A DNA stretch of 64,000 bases from Vitrella brassicaformis (lineage: Eukaryota; Sar; Vitrellaceae), in assembly GCA_001179505.1 (NCBI GenBank), contig CDMY01000887.1:1-64000 (forward strand), given 5' to 3'. The translations under genes were made by a program, and so were the position numbers. The notes under the pieces are model-generated. The model was not told the origin of the DNA. It saw only the letters and a list, made by a program, of their open reading frames with translations, and did not search any database. Shown here piece after piece: positions 45,187-56,900 of this stretch. The stretch's first letter is position 1; the number at the start of each line of letters is the position of its first letter.

Positions 45187-47776
45187 CAAGAGAACCGACA
45201 CAAGCCCGTTTGTCTGTGTGTGGTATGGTGTGTAATATGTCCATTTCCAGGCCGACAGCCGTGTGATAGATCTGACGAGGACCGGCGCGTTGGTCCCGTC
45301 CCGGAGCAACAGCAACTCGGCGTTTGGGCAGGAGGGCGATCCCGTGACCAACGAGACAATACTCCGCAGCATCAACCAAAGCATCTGCTCACACATAGAC
45401 AAGTACACACACACACAGAGGGAGGGAGGGAGGGAGGGAGGGGCCAGGACCATCCATCCATCTGTGCGTGTGTGTGTGTCTGTGTGTGTGTGTGTGAAGG
45501 TTGATGAAGGAGGGCCACAGTTCGGCTGAGCTGGGCATCAGCGGGTTGACGGCGTGGCAGATTCAGACCATCATGGACCTCACGCATCCGAGCCCAGAGG
45601 TAAGCAACACCAACGACCACACAAGCACACACACCACACGAACACGCGTGTGGATGCGTGTAATGCGGTCTGGTCTGGTGTGTGGTGGCTGGTTGGTCTG
45701 ATCAGATGACAGCGTTGATCGACTGGGCGTTCCCCAAGATCCCCAACAACATCACACCCTCACTCAGCAACGCACCCGTGGTAACCCACCCCAACCAACA
45801 CACGTGCAACAACACGCATACCCTCCCTCCCCCCTCTCACACACACACAGAGAATCTTATCTTTCCTTGTGTGTCTGCAGGGCATTGGCATCTTCCCGCC
45901 CGACGCACCCGAGATCCCCACCTCAACTTCGACCTCGGCCGCAGCTGCAGCGGCCACATCTGCCAGTGCCCAGCAGACAGACCACCCCGCCCCCCCTCCC
46001 GCTCCCGCCCCCACTCACACGGAGACACCGGCAGCCGCCGCATCTACGTCACCGTTCGGGATCCTGACCTCCATGCTCGGCTGCGCCAGGCGGGGCTCTC
46101 GACAGCATGCCAAACGAATCGCAGCAAACACAAATATGATCCCACTGGTGCGCAGAGAGATACCCACACAAAGAAGACGCATGTGCACATAAGACCATCC
46201 ATCCAGCCATCCATGTGTTCCTTCTCAGAAGCCCGGCAACGTAGTAGACGAGGAAGAGGCAGTGGCTGAGCGTGAGAACGAGCTCGAGTTGGTTGAGGAG
46301 TCGGCCGAGGCCGGCCAGGCGGGCAAGCGCAAGCGCGAGCCGAGCCGCCGCTACGGCACGGCTTCGACCTTCCACACAGACGTGGGTGCGTCGGTGGGGG
46401 CGCTGGCGTCGCTGCCGGCCAATCACGTGGATGTAGTCATGGAGGATGCTGCAGTGGGGGCGGCCATAGGTGTGGGTGTGGGTATCGCGGTGGGAGGTAG
46501 CCCTGCTGACGGTGCTGGCGGTCCTGACAAGAGCCCCATCGTCGCGCCGGCTGCGGGCGGCGAGCGCATGGCGCGCCTCTCCAACGAGCAGCGGAGCCAG
46601 AAAAAGGCCAGAAGTGAGAAAACCGCAAGATGGGGCTTCGTCTCTTTCTCGTTATCATTCCAATTTCCGTTGTGTGCCTGTGGCAATCCCTTTGGTCCTT
46701 CAGCGCGTGACGTTGGTGCTGGTGCTGCGGATCTGCCCCAGCCTGGTGAGCCGTCGGCCCCGGCTGACGACCCCAGTGTGATCAACCTCACGGCCGAGAT
46801 CCCATCGTCATATGACCGCGCCCACCATACGACGACGGCCGAGCAGGCCCGCCTCCGCCTGGACTACGACGACGAGGCGGCGCCCGACGTGTGGGGCGAC
46901 CTGGAGCAGACGGGCGCTGCCGGCATCGGATTCCCCGAGGGCGAGGGTGAGGACCAGCAGCAGCACCAGTGGGGACAGCCATACCAGCAGACTAGCAATG
47001 CAGCAGCAGCGGCAGCAGTCGCCTACCAGGTGAAGGTGACGGCCACCCTCGCCGGCACCGCCAAGGAGGGCGGCGCGCCCCGACCCCCGACAGACGTGGA
47101 GGGCGAGGAGAGCTACCCAATCTCCCCCCCAGACGCCATGCAGACGGCTCGGGGTGGGGGCGACCAGGGTGCTGGTGGAGGCGGCGAGAGCGGAGGGGGC
47201 AGTGTCAACGGCCATGGGGATGAGGGCGCGAGTAGCGGCGAGATGGACCATAGTGGTGGAGATTCGGTTGAGGAGGGCACACAGCAGCAGGACCAGCAGT
47301 ATGGAGGCGAGCAGGAGGGCTACGACGACTCCCCGCCCCCGCCCTCGGGCAGCGAGGCCGTGCGTCAGGCCTTTGGTGGCTTTGCCATCGACCCTTCTGC
47401 GGCAGACCACCCGGCCCAGCTGCACCCGGACCCCATGCCGGCGGCACACGCCCACGCCACGCAGCAGTACCCCTACCAGCAGCACCCATACCAGCAGCAA
47501 GACCCTTACCAATACCAGCAATACCAGCAGCAGCAGCAGCAGTACGAGGAAGAAGGAGAACAGGGGGACGGAGAGGGCGAGGGCGGCGAGTCGATGGAGG
47601 AGGGGTCCGGTGAGTATAGCGGCAACAGTGGTGGCGAGGGCGAGCAGAGCGGAGAGCAGAGCGGCGAGCCGAGTGGGCAGCCGAGCCCGCCAGACGGAGA
47701 GGGGGAGGGGGAGCTGCAGGAGAGCGTAGGGGAGGAGGAGGAGGAGGAATCTGGCGAGCCCACGCCCGAGGAATGA
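44147..47776 (+). CDS. Choline-phosphate cytidylyltransferase-like protein, altered active site (11 exons, about 855 aa)
   Basis: Exons 44147-44327, 44480-44598, 44751-44846, 44956-44989, 45059-45144, 45251-45402, 45500-45599, 45706-45780, 45881-46147, 46229-46613 and 46704-47776 are in phase. The N-terminal domain follows CCT: VYVDGSWPFLHAGHFHEFQH with the nucleotidyltransferase HxGH motif, LPNASLVVGVCGDDET, VDRIIDAPWVVTPEWLDRHN. CCT transfers CMP to phosphocholine. Features normally needed for catalysis are missing or changed: no Lys in the loop between DDET and the next helix, no HDDIPY-type motif, and no RTEGISTS signature (a weak RTGALVPSRS instead). The C-terminal 450 residues are Gly/Gln/Glu-rich with a KRKRE basic cluster. 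The enzyme role is therefore doubtful. Confidence 0.8.
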
Positions 47777-49034
47777 ACACACTCACTCACTCACTCACCC
47801 ATACACACATTGGTGGGCAGGCTAGGCTCTGAGAGGGAGGGAGGATAAGGAGGATGGATCCATGGCATTTTTTACGCCTCCTGACGTAGCTTAGCTTGCT
47901 CGCACTGACTTGCCCTTTGCTGAAGCCACACATACACACACGTGCCTCCACACACACATGGTTGCATTGATGTGATTGAATTAAGGGTGGGGACATCCTT
48001 AGCTGACTGACGGACTGACTGACTGACGGATTGGACTGGTGTACATTTCTCTCCTCTCCTCTCCTCTCCTCGTCTGTCTTTCGGGCTGCGTGCTGCCTTA
48101 GGTAGCCTTTTTCTGCTGCATCATGCAAGCAAACTACTGATGGCGGCGGCCATATGGATGGATGGATGGATGGCAGTTGCGAGAGGGATGTCGCCTTTCT
48201 CTGCCTATCCCATTCTGGCCCCTTCGCCACTCCTGCGTCGATGAGAGGAGGCCTGCAGCCAACGCGCTGACTCTCATTGGTGTCGGTGAGACGAACGCCC
48301 GAGGATGGAGAGGCGAGAAGGGTTGCGTTGCCATGTGGTGGTATGTCATCACAGAGCAAAGCCAACCGTCCACCTGGAGATGGTCTCTTCTTCTGCTTCT
48401 GTTGCGTGAGGACAGACGCATGACACGCGTCGTCCACACGATGCCCCGCTGCTGTTTTGTGAGCGGTAGAGTGGCCGGCCCTCTGCGGACATTCATGCTT
48501 GTCGACGTCCGTGTTTTGCGTGTGCGAATGTGGGATGGATGCTATGCAATGGATCACAATCGCAGTGGGTGGAGTGGCTGCACGCCTGGGTGGATGTGTG
48601 TGGATGGACGGCTGGCATGGTGGCTGTGGTAGAGGCGGCTGACGGACTTTGAATGAAGCGATTACGGTAGCATGAAGCACTCAATGATGAGTATGAGTTC
48701 GATCCAACAAAATAAAGGTCGCACCCAGGCACGCACAACGCACCGACGGAGTCTCCGCCTGCCCGTAGGCTCTATGCTTCATTCCCCCCCACACACAGGC
48801 AAGACACAGGGCAAAGCACCACCAACTGACATGGGGGCACAGGTAGCCAAGAGGTCGTGCAGCAGCAGCAGGGACAAACTCTGAGTGGGCCGCAGAAACG
48901 AATGTCTGGCCTGGCCTGTGTGGCTCATGTGACACACAGACAGCCTGACCACACAACACACACACCCACACCCACACGCACACATGAAGGCCAGACATCG
49001 ATCGCTCCGCCTGACCTGCTGACCCTCAGATTAT
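47777..49034. other. Convergent spacer without a recognised gene
   Basis: Contains (CTCAC)n at 47782-47800, (CTCCT)n at 48051-48069, a GACT tract near 48003-48024 and CA tracts. The long minus-strand open frame here has no domain and no exon-like codon use. Confidence 0.5.
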
Positions 49035-51552
49035 CTAATAGCGGCGAGTCGCCCTTATCCCGATGCGCCAGGCCGACCATCCATTCACTGTGATGATGTC
49101 GAAGTCGCCGACCGCCACACCGTTGGGGAGGAGCTCACGAATGGCATCGACACGGTCGCCAGGCCCTGCCAGCCACACCACAGCACGCCTCAGGCCGCGC
49201 ACGCCAGCCGTTAACAGAGACGTCAGGCCGCTGCTAATGACAGCGACAGCATCCTCCAAGTCATCGGGAACTGAGTGAAAGACAGACAAGGCGGATGGAC
49301 ACAGACAAGGTGAACCTACGAGCACCTTCCTGCACTCACTGCCCTCCCGGCATACCTTCAAACTCCATCAGTATGACATCAATCGCTGGGAAGCCCTCAG
49401 ACCCCCACCCGTCAAAGGCGCCGCCCTGCGTAAGACTGACCGCACCCTCACCGCATCGACCCACATCGACAGTGCCCACCTCCCTCTCCGCCCCCAGCGC
49501 CTCCAGCGCATCGCTCCTGTCCTCCACGCTCACGTTTCTGCCAAACTCCACGCTCTCCACCTCCCTGGGCATCTTCTCTGCCAGCAACCGACCCGTAGCG
49601 CCGCCGACAGCGCTCCAGATATACAGAGCTCTCGCCCTAGGGAGCTGCTGCAGGTGGTTGATGATGGCGGGGGCGGGTGAGGGGCTGCCGGGAGGGGGGA
49701 CGAAGCCAGGGGCATTGTGAACCGCCACACCTTCCACCTTGTCGAATGAGAGGGTCTTTGCTATCTCGACGGCCGCCTGGCTGGGGTCGTTGAGGGGGTG
49801 GGTGAGGTCATGCTGGCTGATGGTGTAGGTCAACTTGTCCGTCTGCCGTGCCGCCTCCTGGATGGCCGTCTTGATGAAGAGGGAGGGGCGACGGGGGAAT
49901 GCGTCGGCGTAGAAAAGGGACAGGTCGAAGTGGCCCCGAAACCCATTGCCCTCCACGTTAAGCGGAACGTCCGGCGAGGTGCAGCAGGTGTTGATGAAGT
50001 CATCGACAGCCAGCAGGGCAGAGAGGCTGTGGTGGTTTGCGAATGATGGACTCTCCACGTCGAGCCTCGTCAGCGACTTGCGGCAGCCACGCGATGACAG
50101 CACATCCTACAGACAGAGAGAAGGACGTTGCTCGTGTGTGTGGGCACGTGCGGATAAGGCCTCCCCTGTGGGATAAATTGCCTACCTGGAGCCGCGTGAC
50201 TCCTGTCAGGTACTGCTCTAAAGGGTCCCGATAACGCTCACGCTCAATCACTCCGATGCGCTTTAGCTGCCTGAGCGCCCCTGGCCGGCCAGGAGGTGCC
50301 ATGGGTATCCGCTCAAACACAGCCGCCCACTGCCCTGGCAAGAGACGCCCCCCAACCTCTCTCAGCGATAAGGACGAGCTGATGAACTGGCCCAGCGTGA
50401 TGGCATCCCACCCACACAGATCCACATACTCGAGTGCGGGCATCTTCCAGCGGGTGTTGGCCAGCACACTGTGCTGCTGGACGGCTCCTGTGACGGCCTT
50501 GAGGGCATGGAGGGTCGGGGGTGGGGCGAATGAAGGGGGGATCGGGGGACGGTGCTGGTTCACATTGCCGGTGCTGCTGGGGCTGGTGCTGGTGGTGGTG
50601 GTGAAGTGGATGGTCTCCAGACTGCCCTCCGCCATGTGCTGCTGCCCCTCCTTCTCGCGTGCCTCCCGCCGCCCGGCCGCATGGCCCTCCACGACGCTTA
50701 TCATACTGTCCAGACACCACCACCGGCCGCTGTGTGGCTGCACGAGGGTGAGGGCCGTCAGATTGACGAGCCGCTTGCCGAGGTCGAAGGCCTCCTCAGG
50801 CGTCGTGTTGTCCCAGAAATGGCGGTCGTCCTCGGTAGAAGAGTCGATGGCGATGTGTGTCTGCTGGTGAAGGGCTGCCTTGCGGACTTGCGGCCACTGC
50901 TTGCAGAGGGTTGGCACAGCCGACAGCTCGCGAGGGGTCATGAAGCTGAAGAGCGACGCCACAAGGTCGTCGCCAAAACCAGCAGGAGTCTAGAGAGAAG
51001 CGACAAAGGGACACAGAGAGGCGGCATGAGAGTGGCTGACATCGTTCGTGTGTCGTGTGTGGCTGTGTGTACCTTCTTGGTAACATCCCACACCTGCACA
51101 CATACCACACACCAAAGCACCAAGCGTCAAACAGTGGTCCACGGCGCTTTTGGTTGAGGTGTGTTTGCCTACCACTTGTGCCATTTGGTGCGTGTCTGTC
51201 AGCGGCGTGGTCTCGTTGTGCGGCACCAGCACTTTGAACTCCTCCGAGCCGCCCACCTCCCTCAAGTGAAGCGCCGTCCCTCCTCTGCCCTCCTCGATGC
51301 GATACACGTCGGCCTTGACCCACCTCTGCTTGCCCTTCTGCCGCCCGTTGGTCACCATTAGCACACGACTGCCCTCTTTGTAACGGCACGGCGCAGGGGA
51401 TGCCATTGCCTGACGAACCGAACAATCAAACGAAGGAACGAATGAGTCAGTGATGTTCTGACACATTGATGAGTGTGTGTGTGTGTGTGTGTGTGTGATT
51501 TGCCTTGACTGACCTCGCCGTGAGGCAAAGCAGACGATGCTGAAGCTGCCAT
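49035..51552 (-). CDS. F-box-like protein, uninterrupted paralogue (6 exons, about 695 aa)
   Basis: Exons 51552-51514, 51409-51173, 51093-51073, 50989-50186, 50106-49356 and 49270-49035 are in phase. Leader MAASASSALPHGE, then CRYKEGSRVLMVTNGRQKGK, a tiny VWDVTKK exon, and an intact F-box (DDLVASLFSFMTPRELSAVP followed by TLCKQWPQV). The F-box leads directly into LHQQTHIAIDSSTEDDRHFW and the long C-terminal region (SLSALLAVDDFINTCCTSPD, FDGWGSEGFPAIDVILMEFE). F-box proteins usually recruit substrates to SCF ubiquitin ligases through Skp1. This gene is the clean form of the one at 18483-22130, in opposite orientation, and lacks the FG-rich insert. The substrate-recognition region is not a standard LRR or WD repeat. 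Confidence 0.82.
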
Positions 51553-51830
51553 GGCGCCACTCAAACCCAACTGATGAGGCAGTGCAGAGGAAAGAGATGC
51601 ACCACTCTCCTCACACCACTACTTGGCACCATCGTGTGTTCCTTCCTTAAGGCGACTTAATCATCTGGAATGTTCACACAAATGGGACAGATCTCAGAGA
51701 GACCGGTTTCACGGAATATGTGCGAGCTTGGGCCTTTCTCGGCTCTCTTTCCGAGAGTGCCAATCTCGTTCACCCCACCGCCCTTTCCCTCCATCTTCTT
51801 CTCTCATTGATTCATCGCCTCCGGAGCGTG
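51553..51830. promoter_or_regulatory. Divergent spacer (278 bp) between two F-box-family genes
   Basis: Head-to-head start codons at 51552 (-) and 51831 (+). No exon fits inside it. Confidence 0.45.
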
Positions 51831-53484
51831 ATGCAGCACTCGCAGCAGCAGCATCCCTTTACACACATCTTTGTCGGCCGGCGCACCTTCTACCTCTTCA
51901 GCATCACAGACATCGTGCGGCTGAGGGCCACGGCAAGGTGGCTCACGGACTTCTTCAGAGCGCTTCAGCTGCGGCAGCGGCTCGCCCACTCGCTCAGGAC
52001 ACAGGCGGGGCTGCGACGGGCGGCCAACAGACAGCCGCCGATGCAGCTGCTGGCAGTGGATGACCAGGAGATGAATCTGCCTGACCTGCTGGTGGCCGTG
52101 TGCATCGTCGAGGAGGGCAGCTGGAAGGAGATGGGCGAGGTCTTTGATCTGGCGGGGCTGTGTGGCAACTGCCAGCTGCCTGTGAGACTCACTGTTGCTG
52201 ATCTCCACCGATTTGTCAGCAGAAGGGTAAGCCGGCATGCAGGTAGGAGGGAGCAGGGGGGGGGGGGGNNNNNNNNNNNNNNNNNNNNNNNNNNNNNNNN
52301 NNNNNNNNNNNNNNNNNNNNNNNNNNNNNNNNNNNNNNNNNNNNNNNNNNNNNNNNNNNNNNNNNNNNNNNNNNNNNNNNNNNNNNNNNNNNNNNNNNNN
52401 NNNNNNNNNNNNNNNNNNNNNNNNNNNNNNNNNNNNNNNNNNNNNNNNNNNNNNNNNNNNNNNNNNNNNNNNNNNNNNNNNNNNNNNNNNNNNNNNNNNN
52501 NNNNNNNNNNNNNNNNNNNNNNNNNNNNNNNNNNNNNNNNNNNNNNNNNNNNNNNNNNNNNNNNNNNNGGGGGGGGGGGGGTTGGTGCGCGTGCCAATGT
52601 GTTGATGTGATGTGTGAGCAGGCGTATGTGTCCGGGCCGCGTGTGCTGGCGCAGCTCAAGATGGTCGGCCACCACATTCACTTCGGCGACGGCGAGACCT
52701 TCCAGGTGTTCCAGCACGGCAACACGGTGCGGGCTATCAAGGACGATAATGGCTTCGAGGTGACGGTCGACCCGGATCTCCCTGCCGGCCACCTGTGCCT
52801 CCAACACCGACGGCAGCATGACCCGCCAGTCAGCAGCAGAATCGGGTATTCTACGCTGGGCTGGAGGCTGGTCTATCCTGCTGCCACTCATTCGTCTGTG
52901 TCGTCATTCATCAAGAGCACCATCCTTGAGCACTTCCAGTCGACTCACGCGAACGACAAGCTCCTCCGATCAATCGACAGGTCAGGCAGACACCGTCATA
53001 AGCGATCGTCTGGAACGCTCGCCCGTATGTCATGTGTGTGTCGTGTCGTTCATCAGGCGTGCTGACAGCGATCGGCTCCGCACCCTCATCACACAATCGC
53101 CCCACACTCCTTTGGAGGGGTGCACAACCACCACCACATGGCAGTGCTACGGCCTCGAATTCCCCGCCTTTCCTGCCCGCCATCGTTATCTCGTGCTGAC
53201 CGGCGCCAGTGACCCCTTCGTCGCGTGGATTCACATGTGGGAGTGGGGCACCTACGGTTGGGCCAACTACGCAGGCAAGAAGAGAAGCACCACCCGATAT
53301 GTATCAGTGCAGCGCTCATTTACCTGGCTGTTTTTCTGCATCTGCAGTGCGTGTGGAGGTCTTCACAACCGAGAAGCCGCTGTCTGGTGTGGGTGCCGCC
53401 TTCAAGGACCGCTTCCCGGAGACCACTCGACTGGCACGTGTGGTGCTGTGGCCGGGCTTCGCAGCCTTGGTCTTCGACCGGTAA
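51831..53484 (+). CDS. F-box-like protein, paralogue B (4 exons, about 369 aa)
   Basis: Exons 51831-52226, 52622-52980, 53057-53274 and 53348-53484 are in phase. The N-terminus is MQHSQQQHPFTHIFVGRRTF then YLFSITDIVRLRATARWLTD, an F-box-like segment, followed by LAVDDQEMNLPDLLVAVCIV and WKEMGEVFDLAGLCGNCQLP. Exons 2-4 match paralogue A at 12232-13046, including the 359-base exon 2 and the ending LVFDR. Exon 3 is longer than in A and its last intron has a GC donor. The first intron contains a 300-N gap bordered by poly(G) on both sides. The two paralogues share orientation and lie about 40 kb apart. Confidence 0.8.
52269..52568. other. Assembly gap of exactly 300 N inside an intron
   Basis: Flanked by poly(G) runs on both sides (52257-52268 and 52569-52581). 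The intron is therefore dominated by a long G homopolymer that probably stopped sequencing. Splice sites at 52227 and 52621 remain intact. Confidence 0.95.
53275..53347 (+). other. GC-AG intron in F-box-like paralogue B
   Basis: Donor CGCAG|GCAAGA, acceptor CTGCAG. This is the only donor that leaves the single base needed to form the Val codon at the start of the next exon, as in paralogue A. The nearby GT sites are out of phase. Confidence 0.75.
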
Positions 53485-53929
53485 GACAGCCGACAGTAGC
53501 TGCAGCAAATATCAAGGACGGGCGGGTTACGTTGCGTGTGCATACCATACGAGTTCATATGCAAAGTGCTGTTCTTGCCCGTTTCTCTCTGTGTGTTTGT
53601 GTGTGTGTGTGTGTGTGTTGTCGGTGTCAGGCCGTGAGTGGACGTTCCGTTCCGTTGATGTGAATGAGAGCGAGGCCCGGGCATATGTGATGTGCATGTA
53701 ACCATGATGCATCAACACCACACACGGCAGCTTTGTGTGCGGAAAAGGGCTGCCTCTGGAGCATTGAGCCTCTCTCACTTTCTGTCTCGTCCATCTGTGC
53801 TTCGTTGACTAGCGGATTTTGTATCGTCATGTGGTTGTTTGCCTACGTACATAAGCAAGGCAAGTGCGTGCGATGCGATGTTCAACCAAGACTTTTTCAA
53901 CGTAATTCACTGCTAAGACTTGGGTGTCG
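53485..53929. other. Spacer without a recognised gene
   Basis: TG tract at 53594-53620; no supported exon between the F-box-like gene and the Ycf45-like fusion gene. Confidence 0.45.
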
Positions 53930-56900
53930 ATGTGCAGCCGACTCGTCCATTCATCCGCCCCATTACTGCAGCGGGAGAGGATGTCCACACAGCTTGGCAA
54001 TGAATTCGATCCAGATTCGCTCAATTTGCGAGCTTTGAATATTCCTGTTCCTGCAACACACAGAAGCGCACCCATCGTCCTTCCGCGCGAGAGGTGTATT
54101 GGCAGATGGTGCAACAGAAAGGTAAGCTGCCTGCAGAAGCAACGGAGAAGCACGTGGAGAATCTCATTGTGTGTGCCTCCTGCATGCAGCAAATGGAGTT
54201 GATTCCAAGCACAACTCTGTCTGGCCTGCAGGCAAGATCTTCGACAAGGTGCGAGTGCTCACAGAATCAGGAGGAAAGGCAGCGCGTGTCCGCCTCATTT
54301 CACGTTCCGTCGCTTGCAGGTGCCTCAGCGGACAAAGGAGCAGCTGTGCGTTGTCCTGAAGAACGTACCATACTCATGGTGACAAGCAGAAAGACGCTGC
54401 ACACGCGCCAAGTGTTTTCAATGCTGCTGCTGCTCACTTCTCGATCAGGACCAAGGCTCAGCTGCAACAACACATCCAGCACCAGTGCTCGGCCTTCATC
54501 AGCGCCAACCCTGCAGCTGCCGCAGGGTGCAAGGCACCTGTCATCGCGCACATCGAAATGAAGCCCTTGGTGCCAGTCGCCACCGTGTGCTGCAACGACC
54601 GCGAGAACCGGCAGATCTTCGACCGCATGCGCACCATCACAACCGACGGCAACAAGCCCGACATGCTAGTGCAGGAGTTCCTCAGTGACGCGGAGCGCAA
54701 GGCCCTCAATCAGGCCGCCCTGCAGCCGACGTCTGCCACGCCCTCGTCGAGTGTGGCCTTTCCTCCGTCGCAGAGCGTGGCATCTGATGCGGTGAGCTGG
54801 CCGCCCGGGACGACGTTCAACCAGGTATACGGCACGCACGGTAAATGGCTGACAAGAAAGATGGTTGACGGTTGATTTGGGCGGTAATTGTACGTATGCT
54901 TTGTAGGTTCCTGCTCAAATCCGACAGCGACTGGCGGTCTTCCTTGACAGAGTTCCTAACTATTGGTACGCTGTGTTCCTGTATCCGTTGGCGTGTGCGT
55001 ATTTGGTGATGTGTGCGGGTGTGTCAGGTCAAAGGACGATGTGCACACGCTGGTCGTGACGCACTGCGCAGACTTCATCAAGACAACTCCCGCGGTCGCA
55101 CAAAGCTGCAAAGTGCCCGAGATTGCTGAGGTCTACAGACCATCTTTCGGACCCTACGCGACGCTTTGCTGCAAGGACGACGAAAGCCGCAGGATCTTCC
55201 ACCACATCAAGTACATCAGGACGCCCGATGGGAGGCAGATTCGTGTCATGCCCTTTGTGCCCCGTGATGGGTGAGAAAGCCTGTGACAATCGTTCAGTGA
55301 TGACAGCTTTGACCTTTTGTTGTATGCAGGGATGATCGCAAGTGGGCTCCCACTGCCTCCACTGCATCGCTGCCGCTGTTGTCGACCCTCAAGACGGCTT
55401 CCGAGGCCGCCAACTTCTTCTCAGCCGTCATCCATCCCCTGATGAGACTAGCAGAGGCTGACAAGGACAAGGTCCCCGTGGTGGCCTTGCACGAGCACGC
55501 CGGTCGTCTCGCCATCGGTGCGTGGACAGAGATCGACACCTTCAAGCCCGACGAGCCCAGCACGCCATCACAGGTGTCTCGAGACCCATCGGCTTCCCTT
55601 GACGACTTGCCAGGGCAGGCCGCCACAGCAGGGCAGCAGACGGGGGTCTTCAGCGTTGAGTGGTGGTCGCGCGTGCTTGGGCAGCCTTCCAATGCGATGT
55701 GGCAGAAGAAGGGGGGTCAGGACGCATCGACCAATGGGGCACAGCCGGCTGCCGAGTCGTCGGATGTCGACGATAGCGGCGAGACTCCTGATGATGTGGC
55801 CGACACACAAGAGGAGGACATACTTCGAGCCCTCTGTCAGATCATCGATCGTAAGAGAGAAACACAGAATCCACGGACCATTTGACGTCTGACCGGCTGT
55901 CTGTGATGCTGTCAGAGCGTGGCGGCCGTTCTGCGTTCACCGATGGTCTGCAAATGCTGGCGCAGCTCCCGGTCTTCCGCGAGCGATTCGTCATGCCGGC
56001 CGTCCGATTCGGGTGGATCGCCAGCGCCGGCAGCAAGCCTGAGCTGCGCAAACTCTACGAACGGCTGCGGAAGCTCATCCGGCGCAGGGCAGACGTCTTC
56101 GAGGTGCAGGCCATCGGCAACGCGCCAGCTGCCAACTTCAAAATCAAGCTCGCCCAAGGTGCTGACCGGTACCTCTCGTCCGTCCGTGTGCGCGGGGGCT
56201 CCACTGTGGCGACGGCCAGTGGTGGAGTGGGCAGTCCGCCTGTTGCCACGGTGGCGGTGCTGGAGCTCGAGGGCATGGGGTGCGAGCAGGCTCAGGAGCT
56301 GCTAAAGGGCCTCCTGACCTCCCCGTACGTCCTCAAGGTGGCCTACAACCTGCCCGCCATCATCAAGGCGCTCGAGCTGCCAGCTGCCGAGGCCCCCTCA
56401 TCCATCCGCTTCTGCTGGGACCTGCAGCTAGCGTATGACATCGTTCACCTGACCCCTCTCGCGTCACTCAATGACATCCTCACATGGCGACGCGACACAC
56501 GACCGCCCGCCATCTCGACAGAGCCCTCCAGCAAGGAGAGCGAGGCCGTGGTCTCGGGCTTCCTTCGCGCAGTGGACGAGCTGGCCGCCATGACTTCGCC
56601 AGAGGAGATGCGACTTATCGGCCAGGCGTCCGACCGACGACTCGCCCGCATGGTGGTGGAGGACGGCGGGGCCTCGGCAACTGCTGGCGAGACGCAGGTG
56701 GGCTTCGCCCCTCAGACCTACCAGATGCGCTCGATCGAGGTGCTGGACGTGACGTCGGCCGGCACATCGGTGCCATCGACGGTGCCATCGACGGTGCCTG
56801 CCAGCCAGAGTGAGAATGCGGGCTTGAAGGACTGGACAGACGTCGACACTCTGTTGGACCTGGTGCGCAAGAAACGAGCAATGCCTCACGCCTGTCTGTC

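Noticed and set aside
46808-47782. 324-codon minus-strand open frame rich in Leu and Val
   Set aside because: It is the antisense shadow of the Gly/Gln/Glu-rich last exon of the cytidylyltransferase-like gene. Its hydrophobic look is a product of the opposite-strand codons.
47787-48680. 297-codon minus-strand open frame
   Set aside because: It begins and ends in repetitive sequence, has no domain, and its composition (Pro, His, Ser from CA and CCAT repeats) is that of non-coding DNA here.
53484-53637. Possible fifth exon of F-box-like paralogue B after a GTAAGA donor at 53481
   Set aside because: Splicing to the acceptor at 53630 would add only one codon before a stop, while reading straight on gives a TAA at the same place as in paralogue A.
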